A stretch of 64,000 nt of DNA from Chamaecrista fasciculata (lineage: Eukaryota; Streptophyta; Magnoliopsida; Fabales; Fabaceae), in NCBI GenBank assembly GCA_003254925.1, contig QANZ01056500.1, positions 1 through 64,000 on the forward strand, given 5' to 3'. Positions 1-13,200 of the stretch are shown piece by piece. The notes under the pieces are model-generated. The model searched no databases. It worked only from the letters and a program-made list of their open reading frames with translations, and was not told the origin of the DNA. A program made the position numbers and the translations under genes. Position 1 is the first letter of the stretch; the number at the start of each line of letters is the position of its first letter.

Positions 1-2498
1 TCATGCTTAAAAGACTCAACTATCTACCAACTGTGTTGAACTTTTATTGATAAAATATGTGCATATATCTATTTATGACCATATAAAAAATGTGAATCTG
101 AATTTGATAAGGTTATAACAATTGAGACATTCACTCAACTTATATTTTTAGAAGGAGCGCTATATATATCCTTGTTATAGGATTTAAAGTTTAGAGTTTT
201 CTATGATGTGGTGGAGAATATAAATATTAACCATTTATTAAAGCTTGAAGACAATAATTTAATATTTAATAATCATGCTTATATGTTAATTAGATTTTAT
301 GAGTAGTCATTAATATATATAACTACATCTACATACGCATGCGCGGAATTGATATTGGATTACATTGGTTAATATTATATATGAGGTCATTTTTGTTCCT
401 TCTTCGTTGGCCAAAACAAAAAAGAGTAGAAGTATATACTATATATTGTTATACGTTCCTTCACAGAATCACAATGCAAGTTTCTAGAGAAAAGACAATC
501 TTTTATTATTGTATAATCATAACAATCCAAAATAAAGAAACCGGCTATAGATCAGCTATAGGTTTTCTTGAGCTTCCACTATGATTTGGTACCTCGGTAT
601 CGTATACACCGATATCATGCATATATATAATTAAAAAAACATCTTCATAAATTAAGCTATATATATGTACTTATTATTTATATTAACATGCACAGCACAA
701 CTCATGGGAAAGTAATGAAGGGCTTGGTTTCTTAATTAAATAATGTTGCACTATTTTTGAGAGCATCCCAAACAAATGAGTTGAACTAATCAATGAAAAC
801 TGGGTCAAACAATTAATACACATCAGATATATATTTTAATACAAGTGAAGTGATCGAGAGAGTGTGCGTTGATGTTAGTGATAATGTGTGCATTCACGTG
901 AATGTTTGTATTTCTAACAAACATTCATATTGAGGCTCCTCTTATCTTGGTAGCGACTTGGTGCTTACAACCCTACGCCTTAATTATATTAGCAATAATT
1001 ACTATTAATCACTCTCAGCAAAACCAAAACGGCACAATCTAGCTAATTATATTAAGCTATCAGTGTTGTGTACAAATTAGAGTCAAACAACGTGGACGCC
1101 ATTTCTGCTCTTTTATATATGTATATATAAATACAAATTTTAAAGCCAACAAAAAATATCTAGTAGATTAGGAGTTAATTCATAATTCAAAATGTGTAAG
1201 TTTTATTCATGTTGCTAATATGAGAGTTTGTTGGTACCTAGACAATCTGTAAGTACTTTTATAAACATTTTTAGAAATATGTCTTAACTTTAGTGAGTAC
1301 TCGAGATTCAACTCAGTTAAACTTTTAATAAAAAACATTAATCAGTCGTAATAATTAGATATTGTTCTTTTTAAAATAGAAATTATTGAAGTTGATTTTA
1401 TTTTTATCAACAATATATGTATATGTATACACATTTAATCCAAATCGAGTTTAAAACATTATGCTTAGTGATATACATGTTTGATTCGCCCACATGACCA
1501 TTCGTCTAAGAATCACTCTTGCCCTTTTTCAAGAGGGATAATTGATATACATGTCACTAACTCGTCAAACAAACACACACAATTGACTCCATAAGTTCGA
1601 CACACCCTCGAGTAGCCAAAATCAAACAATGTGTCACATTTAATGTGTCGTACAATAATCTCAATACAACAAATAGCTTAAATTACGGTGTACTTGTCGT
1701 TGACATAAGCAATCGCTAAAGGCACAAACACCATTCGTCCATCCGGCGAATCGATCACCTTTGCATTTATTGCTTGTACTTGCATTATATATCAAGGGTC
1801 ATCGGGAAACGACTCCTACAATCAGAATATCAGTCACCAATTTCTAACATAGCAAATTAGGCTCTTCAAACACATGCTAAGTCACCATCATTACGTGCTT
1901 GTCATTATCATACACATACCTTGTACCTGCTATCAGAACGTACTCAAACTCTAACAAAGGTAATGCATGTTTTATCTCTCATAATACTATCTCAACAAAC
2001 GTTTAATTGACTTAAACATCAAAAAAGATTTACAGGAAACTATTCTTATGCATCTTTAATTTTTTGCATAACCTTCTTACATCATATATTTCTCGAGTTT
2101 ATATCAAGAAAACTCAAGGTAAGACTTCCTCGAGCCTACTTTTGTGTTTTCACTTAAAGAATTTAACTATTTACTAATTGTTAGTAATATTATATATTTC
2201 CAAGTGCCAACAACCTAGGTTAATTGTCACAATTCACAATCACCTTCCGCGGCGACATCAACCGTTACCTTTGTTTTTATTTCCTTCTTTCTCTCCCTAT
2301 GGCGTGGAGCTTTTTTTATTCCATTTTTCATTATTACAAATTTTTTGTCGACCATATGAACCTAGTGATAATTTTGTTTTCCACTTCTTGTTATTTGTGC
2401 ATCTTCATTAATTTCCTCTCAATCACTATCTACAACCAAATCAGAAACCTTAGTTCTCATGTTTATCATTGACATGTTAATTTGTTCAAAGTTTAAAT
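1..2498. other. AT-rich intergenic stretch without a gene
   Basis: No open frame here looks like a conserved protein and no terminal repeats are visible. The one stretch with coding character is on the minus strand at about 1690-1790, where about 34 residues read without a stop (including the run IDSPDGRMVFVPLAIAYVND) before ending in stops. I do not recognise it; it may be a decayed gene or transposon fragment. Confidence 0.6.
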
Positions 2499-2844
2499 TG
2501 TTGGGCGGAAGCGCAACCCACACAAGAAATAAAGGAAGAGGAAACGGAGAAACGAACACAAATCTTTAACGTGGTTCGGTGCCTCAAGACCTACTCCACG
2601 GCCCCCTCTGGGACAAAATTCACTATTTGTAATTTTTGCACGGAAAAATTACAAACCCTCCTCAATACAATTTTTGAACGGAAAAATTGAAAACCCTCTC
2701 TCACAACTACCCAAACCCTTTCACACTCAAAGGCTAGTAGAAGTGATACAAAAAAAGATAGAAGCCCCACTCTCTATTTATAAGGCCCCCTCCCCCTCTC
2801 AAGTTTTGTACCCACCGATGTGGGACTTGGGAGAAATCCCAACA
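2499..2844 (-). repeat. 3' LTR of the Copia remnant
   Basis: This 346-bp LTR has 7-bp inverted ends TGTTGGG / CCCAACA. On the minus strand it carries a TATA-like TTATAAATAG (about 2775) and the CACCGAACCACGTTAAA block common in Copia LTRs of this type. On its internal side the minus strand reads AAGGGAGGATT, a good polypurine tract. No 5-bp target duplication can be tested because the other LTR is not present. Confidence 0.7.
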
Positions 2845-2942
2845 AATCCTCCCTTCACCCAAAGTCCCACATCATCTCACTCTATCAGAAAACTGACCTC
2901 TCTACATTCTCAGCTTTCTGATCTCCTCCACTTCTGGAGCGA

Positions 2943-3413
2943 TCACAAGAAGTCATCTGCAACATTGACTTCATTTGAAGAAGAAGCCATCTTTGCCTTG
3001 CCCCTCCTCTCCTTCAGGTTCTGCATGTCCTCCCTGAATTCTGGGCATTTCACCTGCTTGTGTCCCAACTTCCCACAATAATAGCACTCAACAGTGCTCG
3101 TGTCTCTCGGCCGAGTTCTTCTCTCAAGTTGGTCACCCTTCTTCTTCCTCTCTCTTTCAATATTCTCTGCAGCTAGTAAATGACTATCCCCGGAAGACTC
3201 TTCACCACCCATCATCCTCTGACTCTCCTTCATTGCCGTCATTGCCTCATCTAATTTCAATGTGCTCTTCCCTGCTAACATTGACTGCACTAGTGGCTTG
3301 AAGGATTTTGGTAATGAAGCTAACAGGAGCAACGCTTGCTCTTCATCCTTGATAGTCTCCCCTGCATTCAACAGTCTAGATACCAGCTCATTAAATTTAT
3401 TAATGTGATCAAT
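2943..3413 (-). pseudogene. Partial Copia gag (nucleocapsid) frame
   Basis: The frame is open from the N at 3414 down to a TGA at 2943. Its N-terminal end matches the plant Copia gag (UBN2-type) signature around HINKFNELVSRLLNAGE and ALLLLASLPKSF, followed by a charged region. Near the C-terminus is one CCHC zinc knuckle, CYYCGKLGHKQVKC (C-x2-C-x4-H-x4-C). The first in-frame codon usually shown as a start (3371) is really TTG inside the domain. The true gag start lies beyond the break. After the knuckle come only about 33 residues and then a stop, where a protease would begin in an autonomous element. Confidence 0.75.
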
Positions 3414-3414
3414 N

Positions 3415-4529
3415 AAAAAAAAAGAAAATAGATATGGCAGCCCTCCTTTTCCATTTCTTGGTTTTGGATCGATCTGATGAAATATTTCAAAAGAGAAATT
3501 ATCTTCTTTTTTTATTATTTATAAGTTAAAGGTATTAAGTTTAAAAACAATGACTAATCTTTCATCCCATGTCCTTCACTTAAAATTAATTGGCTAATCG
3601 TAGAATATTTTCCATACTCGCTAATGAAATATACTGTTAAAATACTTCAGTGGATTTGTTCTTGGATCTAATATATATGGCAGCAGATTGCTTGGCGCCT
3701 GGGTGAGACTTTTCTTAAATCGTAAATTTTTCACTTCACTTCGATTGAGAGGAAGAAAGTGGAGTTTTCATTTTTTTTTTTGAAATTTTATGTGTTTTAT
3801 ATGATTATGGAATATTTTAATTTATCCATAATTTAAGTGAAAAATAGTTTTTGTTCAACTGTTACATTTGAAGGGAAAAAGAATCATTTTAGTTATCTTA
3901 TCATGAAATCAAGGCCGAATATATCATCATGTAGGCATCAAAGCAAGCAAGCACATGGCGACAAATTGGAGTCCAGACACTGTAAGATACAAACTACTGA
4001 CAACTGTTAAATTAGAAGGAAGAACGTTAAATTTAAAATGAAAGAAGATAAACTCATTCACCTATTGAATATATTATTATGCACATTTTATTAAAGCTTA
4101 GAATTTAGATAAGGCTCTAATCTTTTAATGGCAAATAATATATATCCCTCAAACTCTCATGCCTTTAGCCTTCTGTGTAACAACCATCACATTTCGGACC
4201 CCACTTGATTTCATTTTTCAAATAAGTCCCTATTCACATTTGTATGGAAAGGACATATATATATTATACTATCACCAAGAATTTTCTATTCTCTAATGCG
4301 ACTCTTAAGAAAACCAATGACCAATTGAAAGCGTTACTATTGAGAACGTGCCCCCAAGTGCCCACTGATTTAAAATCTACAAGACTAGTAGGCCGTGTGT
4401 CAAATATGGGCAACAACATTTTTCCAATAATAAACAAAACCAATGTGAACCAAATTTATTTATTTAATCACAGATTAATTAAAAATATCAATAGCAGTTG
4501 AGAGTGTAACCCCATACGCTGTAGGCCAT
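3415..4529. other. Intergenic region upstream of the LBD gene
   Basis: AT-rich sequence that begins with a poly-A run directly after the N at 3414. I see no gene or recognisable repeat. The last few hundred bases are the probable promoter of the LOB-domain gene. Confidence 0.5.
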
Positions 4530-4537
4530 TATAAAAA
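4530..4537 (+). promoter_or_regulatory. TATA box of the LBD gene
   Basis: TATAAAAA lies 109 bases before the LBD start codon, in a short CG-richer context and followed by a C/T-rich leader. Position and orientation fit a core promoter. Confidence 0.6.
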
Positions 4538-4645
4538 CCCAAACTGTAAAGTGCTAAACTCATATCTTGTCCAACTCTGTTTTTTCATCTCACCTTCCTC
4601 TGTTTTTCTCTTCTTCACTTCATTTCCTCTGTTTTCTCATCAACC

Positions 4646-5291
4646 ATGGGTGGCAACTCGCCTTGTGCTTCATGCAAATTGCTCCGGCGCCGATGCGCCA
4701 AAGACTGCATTTTCGCACCTTATTTTCCTTCCGACGACCCCCAGAAGTTCGCCATCGTTCACAAAGTCTTCGGAGCCAGCAACGTTAGCAAAATGTTGCA
4801 GGTTAGTGTCACTGTCCTCTGTTTTCCTCTGTTTATTATTATTATTACTTCTCCTCTGTTTTCCTCTGTTTTTCTCTGTTTTCCCCTGTTTTGTGACTTT
4901 TGTTTTGTGTTGTATGATGATGATAATTCAGGAACTTCCGGTTCAGCAAAGAGCCGATGCTGTGAGCAGTCTAGTGTACGAAGCGAATGCGAGAGTTCGA
5001 GATCCTGTATATGGATGTGTCGGGGCAATATCGTACCTTCAAAACCAGGTTTCAGAGCTTCAAATGCAGCTTGCAGTAGCACAGGCAGAGATTCTGTGCA
5101 TCCAGATGCAGAATGAGCCTGTGATGCCGCCACAAAACCCAGAAATTGACCCACATGATCATTATCAGAAATCTTATTTTCTTCAAAATGAACTCCCTCA
5201 GTATCTCAATTTCACATCCTCTAGCAATGCAATTCATCATCATGACTCTCTCAAGAGAGAGAGCATCTTTGGACATGACATGGTTTCTTGA
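4646..5291 (+). CDS. LBD12: LOB-domain (LBD class I) transcription factor, LBD12-like
   Basis: Two exons, 4646-4801 and 4932-5291, encode 171 aa. The intron falls right after KMLQ, a usual site in class I LBD genes. The LOB domain fills the first ~105 residues: zinc-finger-like CX2CX6CX3C (Cys7, Cys10, Cys17, Cys21), the GAS block around FGASNVSKML, and a C-terminal leucine-zipper-like LX6LX3LX6I spanning YLQNQVSELQMQLAVAQAEI. These are plant-specific nuclear DNA-binding proteins that act in organ-boundary and lateral-organ development. The start gives the family's short MGG-NSPCASCK N-terminus, and a TATA box lies 109 bases upstream. The LOB sequence and the AEILCIQMQNEP run after it match LBD12 best, with LBD4-type genes as alternatives. 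The C-terminal ~60 residues are low-conservation. No damage is visible. Confidence 0.9.
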
Positions 5292-8200
5292 ATAAAAGTA
5301 TTATCTTTTGTTTCAGCTTTCTCACAATCATAAATTCTTCTTCTTCTTTCATGCATCCCATTAAGTGTGAGAAGTGAGAACTTCCATCTCTGCACTTGTT
5401 TTGGAAGTCCTTATTTCTTTTACAAAGACTAACTACTTAAAATGTGGTTCCAATATTTATGGACTAAATTATAATTTTGGGAGAAATATAAGAACTAAAA
5501 AGTGAATTTTTATTTTTCTTTGTTTAGTTTGGGGGGAGAGGCAGGGGGTTGTAGGGTCAACTCTAGCATGTGATTAAGTACTAATTAATTATGAACTAAT
5601 ATAGAGTGTTTCTGAGTCAGAAGGCTATGTGAAAATTAATAACTATATTTTGCTTGAGGTGTAAATTAATGAGAAGATCAATCCAGTGTCGGTGGGGTTT
5701 CTTCTTTAAAAAAATGGCAAACATTCTGATAATTATTAATTATGAAAATGATGATTTCCATAACTTTTTTATTTTCTCATTCAGAATTTCCGGGTTCAAC
5801 TAATTGAATGTCATCACCAAAACAGCTGGTTGCTTGAAGTAAGATTACAGTACTATGGAATATTGAATCTAATTGCGAAGTCTAATGATTAATAGTATTA
5901 CAGTGGAATGGAAATATGGAATATATACCAGAAAAGTGGAGTACAATAAAAGGCTTCTCTGATATTATATTATTTGTTTGTTTCCGTTCAACTTGGTTAG
6001 CATTAATTAATGACACTTCTTCATTAATCATGCATCATGATTGACTTATGTGGTTGTGAATTGTAATATGATATCCCACTTGAACACCCTCGTCATCATG
6101 ATCTTTTCCAAAATCAAATTCTCCAATGAATACATACCAAAGTTCCATATATATATATATAAAATATTATGGTTATGAGCAAGATATTTATATTGATAAA
6201 AAAAGGAAGAAATATGTAAACGAAATTAACTTGTTTGAAACTAAACTTTCCGGAATCCACCACTTGATCGATTCAGAGATGACTTTGTACTCAATTTGGC
6301 GAGTTCCACTTGAACAACTTGGGAGGAAACTACGCAAGCAAAAGTCAAGTTATTGAAAATTTGTGTTTAAGAAAAAAATTTTAGTTTGTAGTATGTACCG
6401 TCATAAAATTTTAAATTGTTTAGTACCAAATTTTAGTGTCTTCTGACTTAACACTTTCATAAACTAAAATCTTAAAGTTATGACAAATGATATGTTAAGG
6501 GAAGAACAAAAAAAAAAAATAAATTTTGTTCTTTGATCGAAAGAATGACTTATAATTTCCCTCAAAAAATGATATTTCTAATAATGTCACCTTTATGTTC
6601 AAATTTTATCTATAATTTGATGATTCAATTAAGAGAATATTAATTTAAGAATTTTTTTACTTACATAAAAATTAAAATACAAAAGTGATATTCTAACTTA
6701 GTCGATAACATTAAAAGGAATTTTTATCTGTGAGGGATTAAATTGATAATTACTTCATTTATCAAAGATTAAAGTATAATTTTCCACTTCTCTAAGCTCT
6801 AACTTCTCCAAATTCATTGTGAATAATTTTCCAGTTCTGTATCAATCATCAGATGAAAAATATTCTCATTTCGCTTCCTATGATATTCTGCTTTTAACTT
6901 TTTGTCTTCATCCTTCACAAATCAAAGTTTCCTTCCCATGTTACCATCAGCCATATACATAGTTCTGGCTTACTCTACATATGCTTCTTGATTAATGCTG
7001 TCACTTTCTTGTATCAGCTGTCAATTACGTACCTTAACTACAATCTTCTTTTATCTTAATAGATAAACTTAAAAATCATTATGTTTGGCATCAATTGCAG
7101 TTTCTTCTAGCTGCTTCACGTGGGAGGCTATGAAAAGAAAGTGCTCAGTTCATGGCATTTTCATACTATATAATATAGACACACTTTTATTTATGTTTTT
7201 CTAAATCCATCTCTCCATACTATTATATGTCGAAATCAAATCAATATTTTATACTTTTTTGTAAAGAGAAGATTTTAAAAGGAAAAAGCCCAAAAGGCTA
7301 CAGCCGACTGTTGTTTAAATAAGAAAAGAAATGGGCTTTTGAAACTTACTTGAAGATTCCTCACCAGCCATTGTTTAATGTGGGAAGCATTTTCGCAAGT
7401 CAAACTTGAAATAAAGCTTAATTATATATTTATATATTCATTTCATGCCTACCAAATCCTCTCCTTGTTTCATATCTAGCTCGTTCTCTTGTCTTTATCT
7501 AGCTGTATAGTCTTCCAATTATTTATATAGCACTATATAAACTATATATTAATGGTGGTCAAGTAATTTAATGCTTGAGAGTGAAACAACTAGGCTTCTA
7601 CTGGTCTTGGCATAAAATAAATAAATATAAGCCAAGCTACTAGTTGAATTTGACAGCTTCTTCTTATTTGAGTTTCTATGGTAGAAGTATACTAGAGAAG
7701 GAAGTAAACAGAATATAATTAACTAATTAAGTCTTTGAAGTGTCATTATTTGTCTAAAAGTCTTTCACAATATTAGGTAGATTAATAATATGACAAAATG
7801 TTTGTATAGTTGTTTTCTGTGACTAAAGCTATATAGGAAAGCTCCAAATTGAGGATACACATACACGTATAACAAGTTACACAAATTATATTCCAACCTT
7901 TTAGTTTTATAAACTAACATGCATATTCAAATCGTCTGGTATTAAAATCATTATATATATATACACACATATATTATATGTATCTAGGTACTTGATTTTT
8001 TCTTCACTTTTTCCTAGTTTCAGTCTTCATTGTTTCACACTTCATTGTTTCACACTAGTCTAACATAATTGCTGGTAAGCAGACAGGCAAATCACTTATA
8101 GCAAAGATTACGTTAGACTATTTTGAGTCATGTACTTGCTATAAGGTCACAAACTTTGCACATTTAATTTCTTCGAGAGATTACAATAAAGAAATACAAT

Positions 8201-8753
8201 TCACTCTATTATTTTTTTCTTGTTTTTTGCTTTCTATGTAGAGCTCTTTAGAACTCGACTCCTCCATATCATTTCTCAAAGAAAACTAGTTTTATTGTCA
8301 AAACAAAAGTAGATTTCTTAAATATGTCCCACATGAAATGTTTTCACCATTTGTTTCTTGTGACCATGATTGCTTAACATTTAAAAAGGGCTAAAATAAA
8401 AAGAAAGAGAAAATTTAGAATATGAAAGTAATGATTATTCTGTAAGGATACTTTTGATGGTTCAATAATTGAGCTTGATTGCAGAGACCAAATTAAGAGC
8501 CAGTTTAAAACTTTTCAAGGGTTAGAACTCAAAACCCTACAACACAAAAGCAAATGAGACAAACGTATATTGCAGCTCGTCATTTTATGATTTTATCTGG
8601 TCAAGTACATGGAACTTGGGTGAGATAGATGCTATAGAATTTGCAGATAGTCAATAGATACTAAATAATATAATAGTTGAACAGAAAGTTATAATCAAAT
8701 GTTAAAATATATAAAAACAAGACAAAATCATATCTCTATCATCTATTAATTTT
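5292..8753. other. AT-rich intergenic region
   Basis: This holds the 3' end of the LBD gene and then about 3 kb without a supported gene. Only simple TA runs and one short direct repeat (TTCATTGTTTCACACT, about 8024-8054) stand out. No terminal-repeat element could be delimited. Confidence 0.5.
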
Positions 8754-9279
8754 AACACTGATGTTTCTGTGTCATTGTGGAGACAGGAAAAGTGATAGTG
8801 GGAACATCAGTTCACTTTTGAGGGCTCGAGGATAATACTTCCAAAACATTATTTTGTTTTGAAATTTAGATGCACTAACCCTTCCCTTTTCAGTCCTTTT
8901 ATACTCTTTCTTCTTTCCTCCTTCCTTCAGTTGTAAAGTCAAAATAAGATTTTCTGAACCTACGGTGGAGAAAAGCTACACTATTTTTTTGAGGCTATGC
9001 ACATATCTTTCCTAATTTTTCCACACTACAATGTAGAAACCAGCAAAGCTATTATGCTGCAGAATCAAAGGATTTAATATATATAGAGCAGCTTAGAGCA
9101 TTGAACCTTCTCACAGTTCCTGTTTTCATGTCTTAGAGGATAATTCTATATAATTAATTCACACCCTTAATTTTAGACGTATTGCATAAGCATCCTATCC
9201 TATACTAGAAAAAGTTGTAGGACCCCATGTTTAAGCTCAAATCTGCACAATGCCTTCTGGCTCATACTGGAATGATATC
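8754..9279. repeat. Segmental duplication, copy A (uninterrupted)
   Basis: This segment recurs in the same orientation at 15013-15955 at high identity. Both copies start at AACACTGATG and end at CATACTGGAATGATAT. Copy A keeps the target TTTTGTTTT once (8852-8860), where copy B has it twice around an inserted element. No long frame or known family is visible in the duplicated sequence. The two copies bracket the RPC9 gene. Confidence 0.85.
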
Positions 9280-10215
9280 ACTGGGAGCTTGGTACCAATC
9301 CTTGTAGCTACTTTTTTCTTAATTTAAAAAACATTGAGAATGTGAGAGAACAGAATAGTGTGCTTAGCTTAATGTTTCTTCTTTCTAGCTTACTGAGTCT
9401 ACTAAGCTTTTAATAACATGGTAATACATTGGGGAGGGTACCCCAAACTATTTCTATCTTATGTTTATTCTTTTTTCTTATTAAAGGCCAATTCTTCTTA
9501 TTTCTGCCGAATCACAATCACAAGGAAGAGAAAAGTATGATATCAGCCAATATTGTATTGGGGGGAAATAAGAGTAGCATTTTTATTTACATTTAATTTT
9601 TTTTATGTAAAATTCATAAATATTTATACTTTGGGATCAAAACCAGATAAAACTTTTGACTGATTAACAACAATTAATTGTAAATATTATGGCTTTTCTC
9701 TGATTTTAAAGGAAGAACCTAACTTAACTTATGCCTGGCATCTCTGATGTTTTTTTCAGTTTGACATGTCACCCTTCACGCCTTTACGGCAGCATTATTT
9801 TAGTCAAACTGATTTAACAAAATCTAGAACATAATATTATTCTAATTCCTGTGATATAAAATCTACTTTCTTCCCAACTATTAACAAAAAAACACTACCA
9901 AAATCTCCAGGTGCCACGGAATACAAAAAACTTGCACATTTCAAGGAGAACAGAAAGCCAAAATAGAAAAAAGAGAAAAAAAAAAAAGTGTAAAACATAT
10001 GGGACGTTGAATTCCATACTGTATGTGCAGTAACTATACTACCATACATCATGATAAAAGTAATTGAATAATAAACATAACAATTAACAAGAGATTATGG
10101 GTATATCAGTATATGTCTATATGATGTAGCAACCTCAAGTGCCATAACCAAGTATTGCATTATACTGGGCAACAAAAAAGATCATGACTATTGATAATGC
10201 ATGGTCACCAAGAAC
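9280..10215. other. Region downstream of RPC9
   Basis: No gene is seen. The right-hand part is the 3' untranslated region of the minus-strand RPC9 gene. The remainder is AT-rich without delimitable repeats. Confidence 0.4.
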
Positions 10216-13200
10216 TCAACTTATGTCCATTTGTTCACCAACTTCATTGTCATCTTGTGTAATCTCATTAGTTCCATCTTGTTTGGAAGTAGCAGTTTCT
10301 TCATTGGCCTCGGTGATTTCGTCAGGACTAGGTTTGACAGGAGGTGCTGGCAATGTTTTCTTCACCAGCTCCACTATTTCTTCAATCTCTTCATCTGGAA
10401 AACGATCCTCAATTTGCTCAATGATCTGTGACATAAGAGTAAATAAAACAAAGACAATTAGCAAGAGTGACAAATCATGCACAACATTTTGTATAAACAG
10501 AAGATAACATGTCAGTCCAGCAAACCCAACTTCCAAAACATTTTTCCGTGGCTGTATACTTGATCACACAAAATTAGCAAACAAAACTTAAAAAAATAAG
10601 TATATGTTGGATCTGGGCTGAACACTTATAAAAGAAGAGAAAAAACCCAAATGAGTGCAGGTGGGCTTGACAGAAATGGGCCAGGTATTGTGGAGCCCAA
10701 ATTCTACCAAAGGAGAAAGAAGAGAGAGAAGAAGAATGGCATAACGGTTTCTGCCTCTGACACAGTAGTGGAGGCAAGGGGAGAGGCTGTGTAGTACGTA
10801 TGCTTTTTATATGGGAGGAGGGCTGTATGGTCAGGGTAGGCAGAATTTGAATAGGGAAATTGGGGGAGAGACTGGCCTCTCGAATGCCAGATTATGTTAC
10901 TGCTTTCTTAGTTATTCTTGTGTGTTCTTGTCTTGAATTTGAGGTGTTTAGCTGTGTGTGAACTGTTGTTGCATTTTCTTGACTGTTGAAGGGCTGTATC
11001 TATCTGTTATATATTGAAATATAGCCTATTTTGAGTGATTATCTCCATTTCAGCTTCATCAATATCATAGTCTCTATCAGTATATAAGCAAACAAAGATG
11101 AGTTCTATGGAAAAGTGCACTGAATCTTTAATCTACCTAAGAATTTTTCCCTCATTTCATAGACTGTTTGATAACAAACACTATAATTTGATTATGCCAA
11201 ACACACACTCAAAGCATATCTCACAAGGAATTTGATACTCTTTCTAAGACACTGTAGAATGCAAAAATGGTGACAGAAATAGATCATTCGATCTAGAAAG
11301 ATGATTGGGGCAAAAGTTACTGCTGAATTGAATAATTTCTGAAAACAACCAAAGCCTTCCGAGTCTTATTTGCTGCTATGACTCTAGCAACCCTTGAACC
11401 CAAATATACGGTTGTCGGTTGATGGAATATAGGGTTAACAAATGTTCCTTCTTAGATATACTGCAGAATAATGTATGTTAGAAATGTATGTTTGGTTGGC
11501 ACTTGGCATCATAATCTCTCAGATGCTTTTGAGAGAACAGAATAAGAAAGGAATAATGTCACAATACTCTGCAATATAATCAAAACAACATTATCTGTTC
11601 TTAAGTCAACACTAACTTTCAAAATTACATTCATGGCCGCGGATATCATGTTGTCAGTTCGTTCTATCATTCACTTTACAATTCCTAGACCTTTGTCAAA
11701 GTACATTACTTTCTCATAACGTTAGCAGCTGCTTCAGAAGTAGTTTCTTTAGAAGTGCATGTTCAAAAATGAGTAAACAATTAAAGAACAAACCTCCAGA
11801 ATATTAATATGTAATATATTCACAATATCAGAAGACTAATGCAGAAATTTCATTGTCCGCTTAAAGGTTAGCTACCCCAAAAAAAGCATCTTTGTACAAC
11901 GGCACTTTTCCTCAGTTCAGCTACAAGTACCATATCATTCAAAACATGTTTAGTTTATTAAAGAGCAAAAGGCATTTTGATCATCTCAACTTGTTTATAT
12001 TCCTACACGAATAGACGGAGAGAAAGATACTAAGGTATACTAGTTACAGAATTTTTAGTTTCCATTATATGGCTACAACCAAATGACTGAATGAGTAATC
12101 TTTGTATTATGTAGAAGTTCAACGAAAGTTACCAAGAAGGTGCAATAAGAGAAATTGCAAAATTTAAATGAGGTGATATTCTTTTTTTCTCCTTCCGTCA
12201 ACAGGGGTGTCAAACGGGCCAGGCCCGTCCAGGCTCGCAATGGGCCCGCCTCTTGGCGGGCTGGGGCGGGCCAGCCCGTTTAAAAACGGGCTTTGAAAAC
12301 TATGCTCGCGGACCGCCCGTCAAAGCCCGCGAGCTAAACGGGCTGGTCCGCGGGCTTTTTTTATTTTTTACTAAAACAATTTTTTTTTTGTTAAAACTGT
12401 ATTTTTTTGGGCTAAATTTTTTTTTTATTTGCCAACAGGCCAAAAACAATTATTGGGCCAAATATGTATTTTTTTTTTTACAAAACTGTTTTTTTTTTGT
12501 TACTACCTCGTACAGATTTTTTTCTTTTTGTTCATAGGCCCAGTTTTTTTGTTAAAAAAACAAAAGCCCGTTTAAGCCCGCGGGTAGCCCGCAGGCTAAA
12601 CGGGCCAGCCCATTTAGGCCCGCATTTAAACGGGCTTATATTTCGAAGCCCAAGACTGCCCATTTAGCGGGCCGGGCCGGGCCCGCGGGCTTGGGCCCAT
12701 TTTGACATCCCTAGTCAACATGATTAGTTATGTTCATTACATAAGGAGTAAAGATCTGTCTTCAAAATCTAAGGGTATGGGTATGAGTTAATTCTCTTAT
12801 CCAGAGCCAGGCATTAGTGCTTCCAGCATAGATATCATCTCTGGATTTACAAAATGCAATCAGTCAATTGATAACAGAGCTAAGTTGGTGATAATTGGAA
12901 ATCTTAAATACTGCCGAATCTCAATCTGAAATTGATTTAAAGCCAAGCCATTACATTTTCCCCCTCTTAAATTAACAAATTCTGTTTCTTAGACATTATT
13001 GAATTAAGTTTAGCTTGGCCTCAAACCTATACTTCATAGCAAACAGATCATACAGCATTTCACTAAGTTGAAAAGTAAAGACAACCCAAAGAATTACCAC
13101 AGACAATTAGGGTATAGAGCTAGAATATTCAGAAGTATGACTTGAAGCTAAGCTGGAGGCATGAAATGGATAACAAGATTTAGTGTTACTTACAGGGAAA

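Larger units (their letters stand above)
2499..3413 (-). mobile_element. Gag-only Copia (Tork-like) LTR retrotransposon remnant, 3' part
   Basis: Read on the minus strand, a gag frame (3413 to 2943) is followed after about 100 bases by a purine-rich tract next to a TGTTGGG...CCCAACA-bounded LTR (2844 to 2499). Protease, integrase, reverse transcriptase and RNase H are all absent. The element therefore goes straight from the gag zinc knuckle to the polypurine tract and 3' LTR, the layout of non-autonomous gag-only (TR-GAG) elements. It ends abruptly at a single N at 3414, so the 5' LTR and the start of gag are missing, truncated or lost in assembly. Confidence 0.75.

Noticed and set aside
4551..5291. 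Single long frame reading through the LBD intron
   Set aside because: The LOB domain is complete only when 4802-4931 is spliced out (CAG/GTTAGT donor, ATTCAG acceptor). The read-through sequence is low-complexity and the N-terminus would lose the zinc-finger-like Cys motif.
10660..10690. TTGACAGAAATGGGCC resembling the start of miR156
   Set aside because: The match is limited to about nine bases and no star strand or hairpin is present.
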